The notes under the pieces: generated by a model
Told to the model about the DNA's origin: nothing
Database searches by the model: none
The model's input: the letters and a program-made list of their open reading frames with translations, nothing else
Source: DATEPR01 sp036502345
GTDB lineage: Bacteria; Actinomycetota; Actinomycetes; Mycobacteriales; Pseudonocardiaceae
Direction of reading: 5' to 3'
NCBI GenBank assembly: GCA_036502345.1
Contig: DASXYT010000309.1
Location: 1 to 6,414 of the forward strand
DNA length: 6,414 nt
Position numbers and translations under genes: made by a program
In this document: positions 1-5,795 of the stretch, piece by piece
Layout of the letters: the number at the start of each line of letters is the position of its first letter
Numbering within the stretch: the first letter of the stretch is position 1

Positions 1-736
1 CGCGCCGGGACAGCGTCGGTGGTGCCGGGTCCAGCGCGACCAGGCTGTCCGGGTCCTCCGGGTGGGCCGGCTCCGGCCGGGTCCCGGCCAGCGGCGTGCG
101 CAGCTCGGTGCGCAGCGAGCGGGACCGCAGCCCCGTCACCATGTGCGGCAACTTGATCGCGACGTGCACCACGATGCCGCCGATGAACACCCAGGCGCCG
201 TAGTAGTGCGCGGTGTAGAAGCTGAAACCGAAGATGTAGTCGTACTGGATGTTGAGGACACCGGTGGCCATTTCGAACAGGATGCCGCCGACCAGCAACA
301 GCAGCGACACCCGTTCCAGTACGTGTGCCAGGGAACGGGCAGGCGGCCAGCTGAACAGTTTCGGCACCACCGACCACAGTTTGGCCAACACCACGGGTAT
401 CAGGACCAGACCGAGGCCGACGTGGAGTCCCTCGGTGAGCCGGAACAGCCAGGAGGGCCTGGTCGGCCAGTCGAAGATCGGCAGGTGCAGCCAGCCGACA
501 TTGCCCGGTATGGCCTGCCCGAACTGCGGTCCGTAGGCGATGTAGTCCAGTAGGCCGGTGACGATGACCAGTGGCAGGCAGGCCAGCAGCACCGCACCGA
601 ACACCGACGTCAACCACGGTCCGCGTAGTGGACTGCGCCACCAGTGGGTGTTGCCCAGACCGGGTGGCCGGTGCCGTTCGATGGCACGCCACAGCCGGGC
701 GGGAAACCCGTACTCCTGGTCCTCCCGTGACTCCAT
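1..736 (-). CDS. Membrane domain of a probable molybdopterin-dependent oxidoreductase (5' part only; continues past the window start)
   Basis: This reading frame starts at ATG 736-734 and stays open for 245 codons to the window edge, so only the N-terminal part is visible. A GGAG Shine-Dalgarno at 745-748, 8 nt from the ATG, supports the start. About four hydrophobic helices are visible near residues 42-66, 103-124, 142-163 and 178-195. Candidate b-heme ligands are H105 (GLHVG), H177 (TAHYYG) and H191 (VVHVAIK). The last 40 visible residues are a Pro-rich hydrophilic linker, as expected before a second domain. From memory, actinobacterial molybdopterin-dependent oxidoreductases of the sulfite-oxidase/YedY type begin with this kind of cytochrome b-like module (WRSPLRGPWLTS, KLWSVVPKLF, FYTAHYYGAWVFIG) followed by an exported Mo-cofactor domain. 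That catalytic domain lies outside the window, so the enzyme assignment is inferred and the substrate is unknown. A stand-alone cytochrome b561-type protein is the alternative. Confidence 0.75.
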   Translation of the reverse strand, partial: MESREDQEYGFPARLWRAIERHRPPGLGNTHWWRSPLRGPWLTSVFGAVLLACLPLVIVTGLLDYIAYGPQFGQAIPGNVGWLHLPIFDWPTRPSWLFRLTEGLHVGLGLVLIPVVLAKLWSVVPKLFSWPPARSLAHVLERVSLLLLVGGILFEMATGVLNIQYDYIFGFSFYTAHYYGAWVFIGGIVVHVAIKLPHMVTGLRSRSLRTELRTPLAGTRPEPAHPEDPDSLVALDPAPPTLSRR

Positions 737-744
737 CAGGCTCG

Positions 745-748
745 CTCC
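745..748 (-). promoter_or_regulatory. Shine-Dalgarno GGAG of the oxidoreductase gene
   Basis: The minus strand reads GGAGCGAGCCTG directly before the ATG at 736-734, giving GGAG with an 8-nt spacer. It fixes the start of the edge-truncated membrane oxidoreductase, which has no other good start nearby. Confidence 0.6.
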
Positions 749-779
749 AATCCGGACTCGGTACTCGCAGGGGTCGGCA

Positions 780-826
780 CGTCACATCGGAGCGTAGGAA
801 GCCGTCGGGACATCGGCAGTGTGACG
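780..826. repeat. Long-spaced inverted repeat CGTCACA-N33-TGTGACG
   Basis: CGTCACA at 780-786 and TGTGACG at 820-826 are perfect reverse complements, with centres 40 bp apart, about four helical turns. They lie 45-90 bp upstream of the oxidoreductase start, in the only spacer that could hold its promoter. A pair of operator half-sites bound cooperatively is possible. No convincing -10/-35 pair was found here, so the role is open and chance is not excluded. Confidence 0.25.
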
Positions 827-920
827 ATCGATTCGGTAAGCAACTCATAACTTCTGCCCAGCTCTGCGACGCGACGGTCTACAGAGGAGTATGCGACCGC
901 CCCCGTCAGCTGTTAGCAGC

Positions 921-937
921 AGGATCGGTGCGATCCT
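921..937 (-). terminator. Hairpin behind the membrane glycosyltransferase, possible U-tract-less terminator
   Basis: AGGATCG-GTG-CGATCCT forms a perfect 7-bp stem with a 3-nt loop, starting 29 nt after the TAG stop of the minus-strand membrane glycosyltransferase. No run of U follows on either strand, so it is not a canonical intrinsic terminator, though actinobacteria often use such hairpins. It separates the glycosyltransferase from the oxidoreductase gene downstream on the same strand and argues that the two are separate transcripts. Confidence 0.45.
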
Positions 938-965
938 TACCTCCGGCGTGGAAAAATTGTGCGGC

Positions 966-2426
966 CTACCACTGAGTCCACAACAGGTGCTTGACCACCA
1001 GCGCGACCAGCACCTGGCCGACCAGCCACCACCGCCGGTGCCGAGCGGGCAGCAGGCTCGCCGAGACGACCAGCCATACCGCGAAGGGCAGCCAGATCCG
1101 CTCGGTCTCCGCCTTGGACAACCCCGATTCGTCCGCGACCGCCACCGCCAGCACCGCGGCCAGGGTCAGTAGCGGCACGACCACGTCTCGATTCCACGTC
1201 CGCTCGCGGACCAGTTCGAAGCCCAGCACGGCACCCCGCCGCAGGCCGGCCGCGAACACCGGGCCACAGATCAGCACCAGGCAGGCAAGATCGGCCCACA
1301 CCCAGTAGTCGTACGGGCGGGTGGCGCCCAGGTCCTGGTAGTAGCGCTGGATGACCAGGTGGTAGCCATCCAGCCACCAGAACCCGGCCACGGTGAAGAT
1401 CGCCACCACCGCCAGTACACCGACCACCGCAGGCAGTACCGCCCGCAGCCCGCCCGCGGCCACCAGTACGGCCAACGGGATCAACCCGAACAGCACCAGC
1501 CCGTAGGACAGGAAGACGCAGAACCCCAGTACCAGGCCCGCACTGACGCAGATCAGCACGGAGCGGACCGGCCAGCGTGGCCGGGCCGCCCGCAGGCCGA
1601 CCGCGCCGAGGGCCAACAGTGCGACACCCGTCGAGGACACACCCGCGAACAACCAGTCGGCGGACACCCCGGCGATGGCGCCGCCGGGCAACAGGACCAG
1701 GAACGGCACGACGGCCCGCGCGGCCGATTCGTTGCCCAGCAGACGGATCGTGACCGGCACCGCCACTACGGTCAGACCGCCGACCAGCACACAGGCCAGT
1801 GCGGCCGGGGGCGCGCCGCCGAGCCCGACACGGTCCAGCCAGACGAACACCAGCGTCGCGCCCGGCGGGTGACCGGACACGTGAGTGACCCACGAGCCCG
1901 CCCGACCGGACAGGATGTGGCTGGTGAACGTGCGCAGGAACTCGGGAATGTCCGGGACCCGTGGCACGTCCACCAGGTATTCGTCGCCGGTGGCGATCCG
2001 GCTTGGTATGCCCCGCTGCCACCCGTCCACCAGCAGCACGGCGAACGTCCACGCCAGCCCGGCGGCGTAGGCGAGGCCGACCAGCCTGGTCCAGCGCAAC
2101 CGCTCGGCCAGTCCCGGTCCTCGTGCGACCACCGCGACCGCGACGATGACGGCCAGCGGTGTGCCGGGCCCGACGTGTGGATGCCAGTAGGCGAACAGCG
2201 GTGGCGCCCACGCGAAGATCCGGAAGAACGTGTACCAGTGGCCCCAGGTGATGACCAGGTTCGCGGCAGCCACCAGGCCAAGCGCCAGAAACCCGACGAG
2301 CAGATCGGCACGCAAGCCGGACCGGCGAACCGACTCGGTCCGGGAGTCGGCGGGAGCGGAAGCCACCGGCAGACTGTAGTCGCGACCGTCCGACGCGGTG
2401 GCACGGGCCACCTTCGGCCACCGCAC
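966..2426 (-). CDS. Multi-pass GT-C-like membrane glycosyltransferase, MtxT/Rv0541c-like
   Basis: The product has 486 residues and roughly 11-13 hydrophobic helices, beginning near residues 42-60 and 88-133 and continuing to 467-482. A non-membrane stretch at about 134-190 carries D134, GDEYLVDVPRV (147-157) and HVSGHPPGATL (182-192). A second conserved-looking block, GLSKAETERIWLPF, is at 435-448. A large extracytoplasmic loop with acidic residues is typical of GT-C enzymes that use polyprenyl-phosphate sugars. From memory, the architecture and the C-terminal block resemble M. tuberculosis Rv0541c (MtxT), reported to transfer methylthioxylose to lipoarabinomannan; neighbouring GT2 and DUF2064 genes reinforce that. 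The acceptor and sugar here are unknown. The start is GTG 2426-2424; it lacks a clear ribosome site, and in-frame GTGs at codons 6 and 21 are alternatives. It is divergent from the epimerase across 61 bp. Confidence 0.72.
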   Translation of the reverse strand: MRWPKVARATASDGRDYSLPVASAPADSRTESVRRSGLRADLLVGFLALGLVAAANLVITWGHWYTFFRIFAWAPPLFAYWHPHVGPGTPLAVIVAVAVVARGPGLAERLRWTRLVGLAYAAGLAWTFAVLLVDGWQRGIPSRIATGDEYLVDVPRVPDIPEFLRTFTSHILSGRAGSWVTHVSGHPPGATLVFVWLDRVGLGGAPPAALACVLVGGLTVVAVPVTIRLLGNESAARAVVPFLVLLPGGAIAGVSADWLFAGVSSTGVALLALGAVGLRAARPRWPVRSVLICVSAGLVLGFCVFLSYGLVLFGLIPLAVLVAAGGLRAVLPAVVGVLAVVAIFTVAGFWWLDGYHLVIQRYYQDLGATRPYDYWVWADLACLVLICGPVFAAGLRRGAVLGFELVRERTWNRDVVVPLLTLAAVLAVAVADESGLSKAETERIWLPFAVWLVVSASLLPARHRRWWLVGQVLVALVVKHLLWTQW

Positions 2427-2452
2427 GGAAGGTCCGACATGGACGTCGCGCT

Positions 2453-2481
2453 CTGCGCGGACGCCGCGATTGGGTTACAGT
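2453..2481 (+). promoter_or_regulatory. Probable promoter of a leaderless epimerase transcript
   Basis: TACAGT at 2476-2481 fits the actinobacterial -10 pattern TANNNT and ends exactly 6 nt before ATG 2488. A transcript from it would begin at or next to the start codon. The -35 region (CTGCGC, 2453-2458, 17-nt spacer) is a poor match. No Shine-Dalgarno sequence precedes the ATG, which agrees with leaderless initiation. Confidence 0.45.
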
Positions 2482-2487
2482 CCGCAC

Positions 2488-3555
2488 ATGCGTGTCCTGG
2501 TCACCGGTGGCGCCGGTTTCATCGGTTCCCACATCGCCGATCTGCTGGCACGCCAGGGCGATGACGTGGTTCTGCTGGATGCCCTGCTGCCACAGGCACA
2601 CGGTCATGGACAGCCGCCGGACTGGGTCGGTGCGCACGAGTTCGTGCACGGAGACGTGCGCGACCGTGCCGTCCTCGACCGGGTACTGCCCGGCATCGAC
2701 GCGGTGTGCCACCAGGCAGCCATGGTCGGCCACGGTGTCGACCCGTCCGACGCTCCCGAGTATGCCAGCCACAACGACTATGCGACCGCCGTGCTGCTGG
2801 CCGCGATGCACGTGCACGGCATCGGGCGGCTGGTGTTGGCCAGTTCGATGGTCGTCTACGGCGAGGGCCGCTACCGCTGCGCCGAGCACGGCGTCGTCCG
2901 GGCCGCTCCCCGGCTGCGCACGGACATCGACGCCGGCAGGTTCGAGCCACCGTGCCCCCGGTGTGGCGCGGCCCTGGCCGGCGAACTGGTCCCCGAGGAC
3001 GCGCCGATGGATCCGCGCAGCACCTACGCCGCCACGAAACTGGCCCAGGAGCACCTGGCGGGCGCGTGGGCGAGGCAGACCGGAGGTGGGGTCTGGGCGC
3101 TGCGCTACCACAACGTCTACGGACCACGCATGCCGCGCGACACGCCCTACGCCGGGGTGGCCTCGATCTTCCGGTCCGCCGTGGAACGCGGTGAGGCGCC
3201 ATCGGTGCTGGAGGACGGCGGGCAGCGGCGGGATTTCGTGCACGTCGAGGACGTGGCACGGGTGAACGGTCTCGCGCTGGCCGCCGACCCGCCCGAGGGG
3301 CGGTGCGAGCCGCTGAACGTGTGTTCCGGGCAGCCGCACACCATTGGCGAACTGGCCGAGGAACTGGCCATGGTCAGCGGCGGCCCAGCTCCTCGGGTCG
3401 TGGGAGGTGCCCGCGCCGGGGACGTACGGCACATCGTCGCCGATCCCGCCAAGGCCAGGCAGGTACTGGGATTCCAGGCCGGGGTGTCGTTCGGCGACGG
3501 TGTGCGCGAGTTCGCCACGGCACCGCTGCGCGGCCCGGTCACGGCAGCGACCTGA
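2488..3555 (+). CDS. NAD-dependent nucleotide-sugar epimerase/dehydratase (extended SDR) with Cys/His insert
   Basis: The 355-residue product is a full-length extended short-chain dehydrogenase. It has the Rossmann motif GGAGFIG (7-13), an acidic residue at the end of strand 2 (D31), the S119/S120 plus VYG segment (123-125), the catalytic pair Y180-x3-K184, and the sugar-binding segments RYHNVYGP (206-213) and RRDFVHVEDVA (237-247). Such enzymes invert or dehydrate a UDP-, GDP- or dTDP-sugar in the cytosol using bound NAD. An insert after the VYG segment carries C131-x2-H134 and C156-x2-C159, a likely zinc knuckle. From memory, this insert occurs in a subfamily that includes dTDP-L-rhamnose 4-epimerase (WbiB-like), so a 6-deoxysugar substrate is possible but unproven. 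ATG 2488 is preferred over GTG 2398 because the Rossmann motif follows at once and the earlier start would overlap the divergent gene. It converges with the methyltransferase operon. Confidence 0.9.
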   Translation: MRVLVTGGAGFIGSHIADLLARQGDDVVLLDALLPQAHGHGQPPDWVGAHEFVHGDVRDRAVLDRVLPGIDAVCHQAAMVGHGVDPSDAPEYASHNDYATAVLLAAMHVHGIGRLVLASSMVVYGEGRYRCAEHGVVRAAPRLRTDIDAGRFEPPCPRCGAALAGELVPEDAPMDPRSTYAATKLAQEHLAGAWARQTGGGVWALRYHNVYGPRMPRDTPYAGVASIFRSAVERGEAPSVLEDGGQRRDFVHVEDVARVNGLALAADPPEGRCEPLNVCSGQPHTIGELAEELAMVSGGPAPRVVGGARAGDVRHIVADPAKARQVLGFQAGVSFGDGVREFATAPLRGPVTAAT

Positions 3556-3578
3556 CCGCCCTCGGGAGGACGGAGCCG

Positions 3579-3716
3579 ATGGACACGACCGAGTCGTGCA
3601 CACCGCTGGCATCCGCGACCGGGCTGGCACGCCGACAACAACTGACGTCGACCGCTATCGGCGAGCCAGTTCCGCGAACCACCGCCCGGCCGAGCCCGCC
3701 GACGCCGACAGGCTGA
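3579..3716 (+). CDS. Possible 45-residue small ORF with strong ribosome site, unrecognised
   Basis: ATG 3579 follows GGAGGA (3565-3570) with an 8-nt spacer, the best Shine-Dalgarno match in the window, and sits 23 bp after the epimerase stop. The 45 codons end at TGA 3714-3716 and overlap the 3' end of the opposing methyltransferase gene by 62 bp. The peptide begins MDTTESC and becomes rich in Thr, Pro and Ala, with no domain or membrane segment. Only its first 25 codons are free of antisense coding constraint. It could be a translated peptide coupled to the epimerase or a chance ORF in GC-rich DNA; I lean towards chance. Confidence 0.18.
   Translation: MDTTESCTPLASATGLARRQQLTSTAIGEPVPRTTARPSPPTPTG
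3584..3598. terminator. Hairpin between convergent genes, possible bidirectional terminator
   Basis: CACGAC-CGA-GTCGTG forms a perfect 6-bp stem with a 3-nt loop in the 99-bp gap between the epimerase stop (3555) and the methyltransferase stop (3655). Its position between two converging genes suits a shared terminator. There is no U-tract on either strand. The only oddity is that it lies inside the possible small ORF that starts at 3579. Confidence 0.4.
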
Positions 3717-4296
3717 GTCCGGCCCTGCCTGCGACCATGGCGGCGAGGTCGATGGCCACTCGCGCCCACGGGAAGGTATCGGCCTGGCCGGCGATCCGCG
3801 CGGTGCCCCGGCGCAGACCGGTACCCGGCTGGTCGAGTTCGACGATGGCGGTGCCACCCGGCGCCAGGAGATTCCGGACCCGGGCCAGCAGGGCCACGGG
3901 GTCACCGCCGATGCCCACATTGCCGTCCACGAGCAGCACATGCTGCCAGGAGCCTTCTCCCGGCAGCCGGTCGAAGACGTCGGCCTGCAACGCGGGTGCC
4001 CCCCGCCAGCGGGTCAGCGCCACGGCGACCGGGGACACGTCCACACCGAGGGTGGGCACGCCCCGGCGAGTCAGGGCTCCGACCAACCTGCCCGGACCGC
4101 AGCCGACGTCCAGCGTCCATCCCTGGCACCGGGCCAGTAGCAGGTCGTCGAACGCGTCCGGCGATCCGTGCCACCGGGTGACCGGCAGGGTCATGCGTTC
4201 ACCGCCTGCCAGTTCCAGTACACACGAACTGCCGCGCAGTGCGGCGTCGAACCCACTGACCGAGGTGAGGACATCCGACGGCGGGATCGGGCTCAC
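3655..4296 (-). CDS. Class I SAM-dependent methyltransferase
   Basis: The 213-residue product shows the class I methyltransferase fold. Motif I is LDVGCGPGR (62-70), the acidic residue that binds the SAM ribose is probably D86 (GVDVSP), an ADVFDRLP segment (105-112) matches the adenine-contacting region, and the usual LLAPGG turn is at 143-148. About 60 residues precede the SAM domain and may contact the substrate. The substrate cannot be deduced. The start GTG 4296-4294 overlaps the stop of the upstream DUF2064 gene in a GTGA, and GGAG at 4304-4307 lies 7 nt ahead. It is the last gene of the GT2-DUF2064-methyltransferase operon, so a role in methylating the sugar, lipid carrier or glycan product is inferred. 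The gene ends with TAG facing the epimerase. Confidence 0.85.
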   Translation of the reverse strand: MSPIPPSDVLTSVSGFDAALRGSSCVLELAGGERMTLPVTRWHGSPDAFDDLLLARCQGWTLDVGCGPGRLVGALTRRGVPTLGVDVSPVAVALTRWRGAPALQADVFDRLPGEGSWQHVLLVDGNVGIGGDPVALLARVRNLLAPGGTAIVELDQPGTGLRRGTARIAGQADTFPWARVAIDLAAMVAGRAGLSLSASAGSAGRWFAELARR

Positions 4297-4967
4297 CCGA
4301 GCGCTCCGGCGGTCGCGTTCGCGACGGCGGCCGCGAACCGGCTACCCGGCAGGCCACGCGCCACCATCAGGGCGTCCGCCATCGTGTCCACATCGGTCAG
4401 TCGCGGCCCACTCCCGACGCGCAGACCGCGACGTGTCAGGGCCTCCCGGGTCCTCGCCGCCGTGTCCGCGCGGGACATCGGCACGTCACGCAGCGCCTCG
4501 GCATGCGCAGGGTCGCGCAGCCCCAATGCCCACCAGCCGCCGTCCTCCGCTTCGCTCAGCACAGCGGGGTCGGCCGCCAGTCGGAGAACGACGTCACCCA
4601 GGATGCCGGCGGTGATCTGAGGTGTGTCCATGCCGATCTGGACCACTGGCAGTCCCGGAAATCGGGCAGCGGCGTCGGCGTGCGCGTTGACCAAGCGGTC
4701 CGCGAAGCTCGCGCCACGCTGGGAAACGACGGGCATCGCGGCCAGCAGGTCATGCAGTTGCGCGGCCTCCTGGCCGGCTGCGACATCACCGGTCAGCGCG
4801 ACCAACGGGATCGCGCCCGGAGTGTTCCGCACGGCCCAGAGCGTGTCCAGCAGCGCCGCGGCGGCGATGGCCGCCGCCTCGCGTGGGGTCGCCGGAGGAG
4901 TCAGCCTGGTCTTGGCCAGTCCCGCGACGGGCGCTTTCGCCACGACGAGCAGACAGAACCGCGTCAC
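4293..4967 (-). CDS. DUF2064/TIGR04282-family GT-A-fold nucleotidyltransferase-like protein, Rv0540-like
   Basis: The 224-residue product matches the DUF2064 family (GT-A-like, related to sugar-1-phosphate nucleotidyltransferases). Visible marks are the N-terminal nucleotide-binding signature AKAPVAGLAKTRL (10-22), the metal-binding-type strand IGMDTPQI (111-118), and EDGGWWALGL (141-150), which resembles the family's GGY/WxLG block. The family's reaction is not established; members sit beside GT2 genes, and a role in making or guarding an activated sugar is plausible. In M. tuberculosis the corresponding gene, Rv0540, lies between Rv0539 and Rv0541c. The start is GTG 4967-4965, overlapping the GT2 stop as GTGA. 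No separate ribosome site is visible, so translation is probably coupled to GT2. Its own stop overlaps the methyltransferase start in the same way. Confidence 0.85.
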   Translation of the reverse strand: MTRFCLLVVAKAPVAGLAKTRLTPPATPREAAAIAAAALLDTLWAVRNTPGAIPLVALTGDVAAGQEAAQLHDLLAAMPVVSQRGASFADRLVNAHADAAARFPGLPVVQIGMDTPQITAGILGDVVLRLAADPAVLSEAEDGGWWALGLRDPAHAEALRDVPMSRADTAARTREALTRRGLRVGSGPRLTDVDTMADALMVARGLPGSRFAAAVANATAGALG

Positions 4968-5629
4968 CGCAGGACACCCATCATGTCGCGGACGGCGCGC
5001 GCCGTACCCCGCACCGAGCCGGACACCTTCGAGGTGGTGCCGGCCGCGCGTGGCCGGTAGTCCACCGTGACTTCGACCAGCCGCCAGTGGGCGTGATGGG
5101 CGCGCAGGAGCAGTTCGAGTGGATAGCCGAACCGCTGGTCACGCACGCCCAACGCGAGCAGGTCGGCACGCCGCGCGACACGGATGGGGCCGACGTCGCG
5201 AACCGGAAGGCCGCGCCGGCGCAACAGAGCGGCCAGCGCGGCATTGCCGGCGCGGGCGTGCCACGGCCACACACCACGGCCGGAGGGCACGCGTCGACCG
5301 AGGACCATGTCGGCCCCACCCGAGCGGACCCGCCGCACCATCTGCGGCAATGCCGCCGGGTCCAGGGAGCCATCCGCGTCCAACACGCCGACGATCTCGC
5401 TGGTGGCAGCGAGCAGACCGGCGTGCACGGCGGCGCCGTAGCCGGGGCTTGCCTCGCGCACCACCTGCGCGCCCCACTGCCGAGCGACCTCGGCCGAGCC
5501 GTCGGTGGACCCGTTGTCAACGACCACCGCTCGATAACCCGGCGGGAAAGCGGCAAGTACGCCGGGCAGTGCGGCGGCTTCGTTCAGGCATGGCAGAACA
5601 ACGTCCACAGTGGCCTCTTGGATTCCCAC
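4964..5629 (-). CDS. GT2 polyprenyl-phosphate glycosyltransferase, MtxS/Rv0539-like
   Basis: The 221-residue product is a GT-A family 2 glycosyltransferase of the dolichyl/polyprenyl-phosphate sugar synthase type. It shows PCLNEA (13-18), VDNGSTDGS (37-45), SPGYGAAVHAG (61-71), the metal-binding D84-A-D86 with D90, GRRVPSGRG (111-119), and a basic SKVSGSV segment at 200-206. There is no C-terminal membrane anchor, so it should work at the cytosolic face, moving a sugar from a nucleotide donor to a polyprenyl phosphate. M. tuberculosis Rv0539 (MtxS) has similar size and the same neighbour. The start is GTG 5629-5627: a good promoter ends 6 nt upstream, suggesting a leaderless mRNA. An in-frame GTG at codon 8, preceded by AAGAGG, is a credible alternative that would still keep the first glycosyltransferase strand. 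It is the first gene of a three-gene coupled operon. Confidence 0.88.
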   Translation of the reverse strand: MGIQEATVDVVLPCLNEAAALPGVLAAFPPGYRAVVVDNGSTDGSAEVARQWGAQVVREASPGYGAAVHAGLLAATSEIVGVLDADGSLDPAALPQMVRRVRSGGADMVLGRRVPSGRGVWPWHARAGNAALAALLRRRGLPVRDVGPIRVARRADLLALGVRDQRFGYPLELLLRAHHAHWRLVEVTVDYRPRAAGTTSKVSGSVRGTARAVRDMMGVLR

Positions 5630-5635
5630 GGCGCG

Positions 5636-5664
5636 ACCATACTGGCCTCATAGCGCAACGGCAA
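5636..5664 (-). promoter_or_regulatory. Promoter of the GT2-DUF2064-methyltransferase operon
   Basis: On the minus strand, TTGCCG (5659-5664) is followed by a 17-nt spacer, TATGGT (5636-5641), 6 nt, and GTG 5629. Both hexamers match 4 of 6 bases of the sigma-70-type consensus and the spacing is ideal. Transcription would start at or within a base or two of the GTG, giving a leaderless mRNA. This is the best promoter seen in the window. Confidence 0.6.
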
Positions 5665-5710
5665 CTGTCGGGAGAGCCTCGAAAACCATTGTGTGACAAC
5701 TCCTTACGAA

Positions 5711-5723
5711 AGTCTGACAGACT
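5711..5723. promoter_or_regulatory. 13-bp dyad AGTCTG-A-CAGACT upstream of the operon promoter, candidate operator
   Basis: AGTCTGACAGACT is a perfect palindrome with 6-bp arms around one central base. It lies 47 bp upstream of the -35 hexamer of the GT2 operon, inside the 152-bp spacer to the monooxygenase-fold gene. The position suits an activator or a distal repressor site. No candidate binder is encoded nearby except the HxlR regulator, whose presumed sites look different. Confidence 0.35.
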
Positions 5724-5778
5724 CCGCCGGCAACCATCCACAGCGGACAATTCAGCTAGAGTCCTCCGTGGACGCGCG

Positions 5779-5795
5779 TCGCTACTTCGTAGCGA
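5779..5795 (-). terminator. Hairpin over the stop codon of the monooxygenase-fold gene
   Basis: TCGCTAC-TTC-GTAGCGA (plus strand) is a perfect 7-bp stem with a 3-nt loop that contains the TAG stop (5784-5782) of the minus-strand gene. No U-tract follows. It probably ends or protects that short transcript and separates it from the GT2 operon downstream on the same strand. Confidence 0.5.

Noticed and set aside
2445..2462. Bulged hairpin GTCGCGC...GCGCGGAC in the divergent spacer
   Set aside because: CG-alternating sequence pairs easily by chance in this DNA, the stem is bulged, and it does not align with a promoter element.
2398..2487. Upstream GTG extension of the epimerase by 30 codons
   Set aside because: It would overlap the divergent membrane-transferase start, and the added residues precede a Rossmann strand that normally begins at the N-terminus; the promoter at 2476-2481 also lies inside it.
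1359..2564. 401-codon plus-strand frame opposite the membrane transferase
   Set aside because: Gln/Arg/Pro/His-rich low-complexity translation, antisense to a clearly hydrophobic membrane protein, and running into the epimerase in another frame.
937..3630. 897-codon open frame on the minus strand spanning the epimerase and most of the membrane transferase region
   Set aside because: It is antisense to the epimerase and out of frame with the membrane transferase; its composition is Arg/Gly/Pro-rich without any domain, as expected for a GC-rich shadow frame.
3344..4615. 423-codon plus-strand frame across the methyltransferase and DUF2064 genes
   Set aside because: Arg/Pro/Ser-rich translation without motifs, antisense to two genes with clear family signatures.
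5651..5692. 13-codon minus-strand ORF with AAGGAG about 10 nt upstream, possible leader peptide of the GT2 operon
   Set aside because: The inferred operon promoter lies at the end of this ORF, so it would not be on the main transcript; the spacing to the ribosome site is long and the peptide has no regulatory codon run.
5757..5770. TAGAGT followed by GTG on the plus strand, a possible leaderless start
   Set aside because: The frame ends after 39 codons, runs antisense through the ABM-domain gene, and no -35 hexamer is present.
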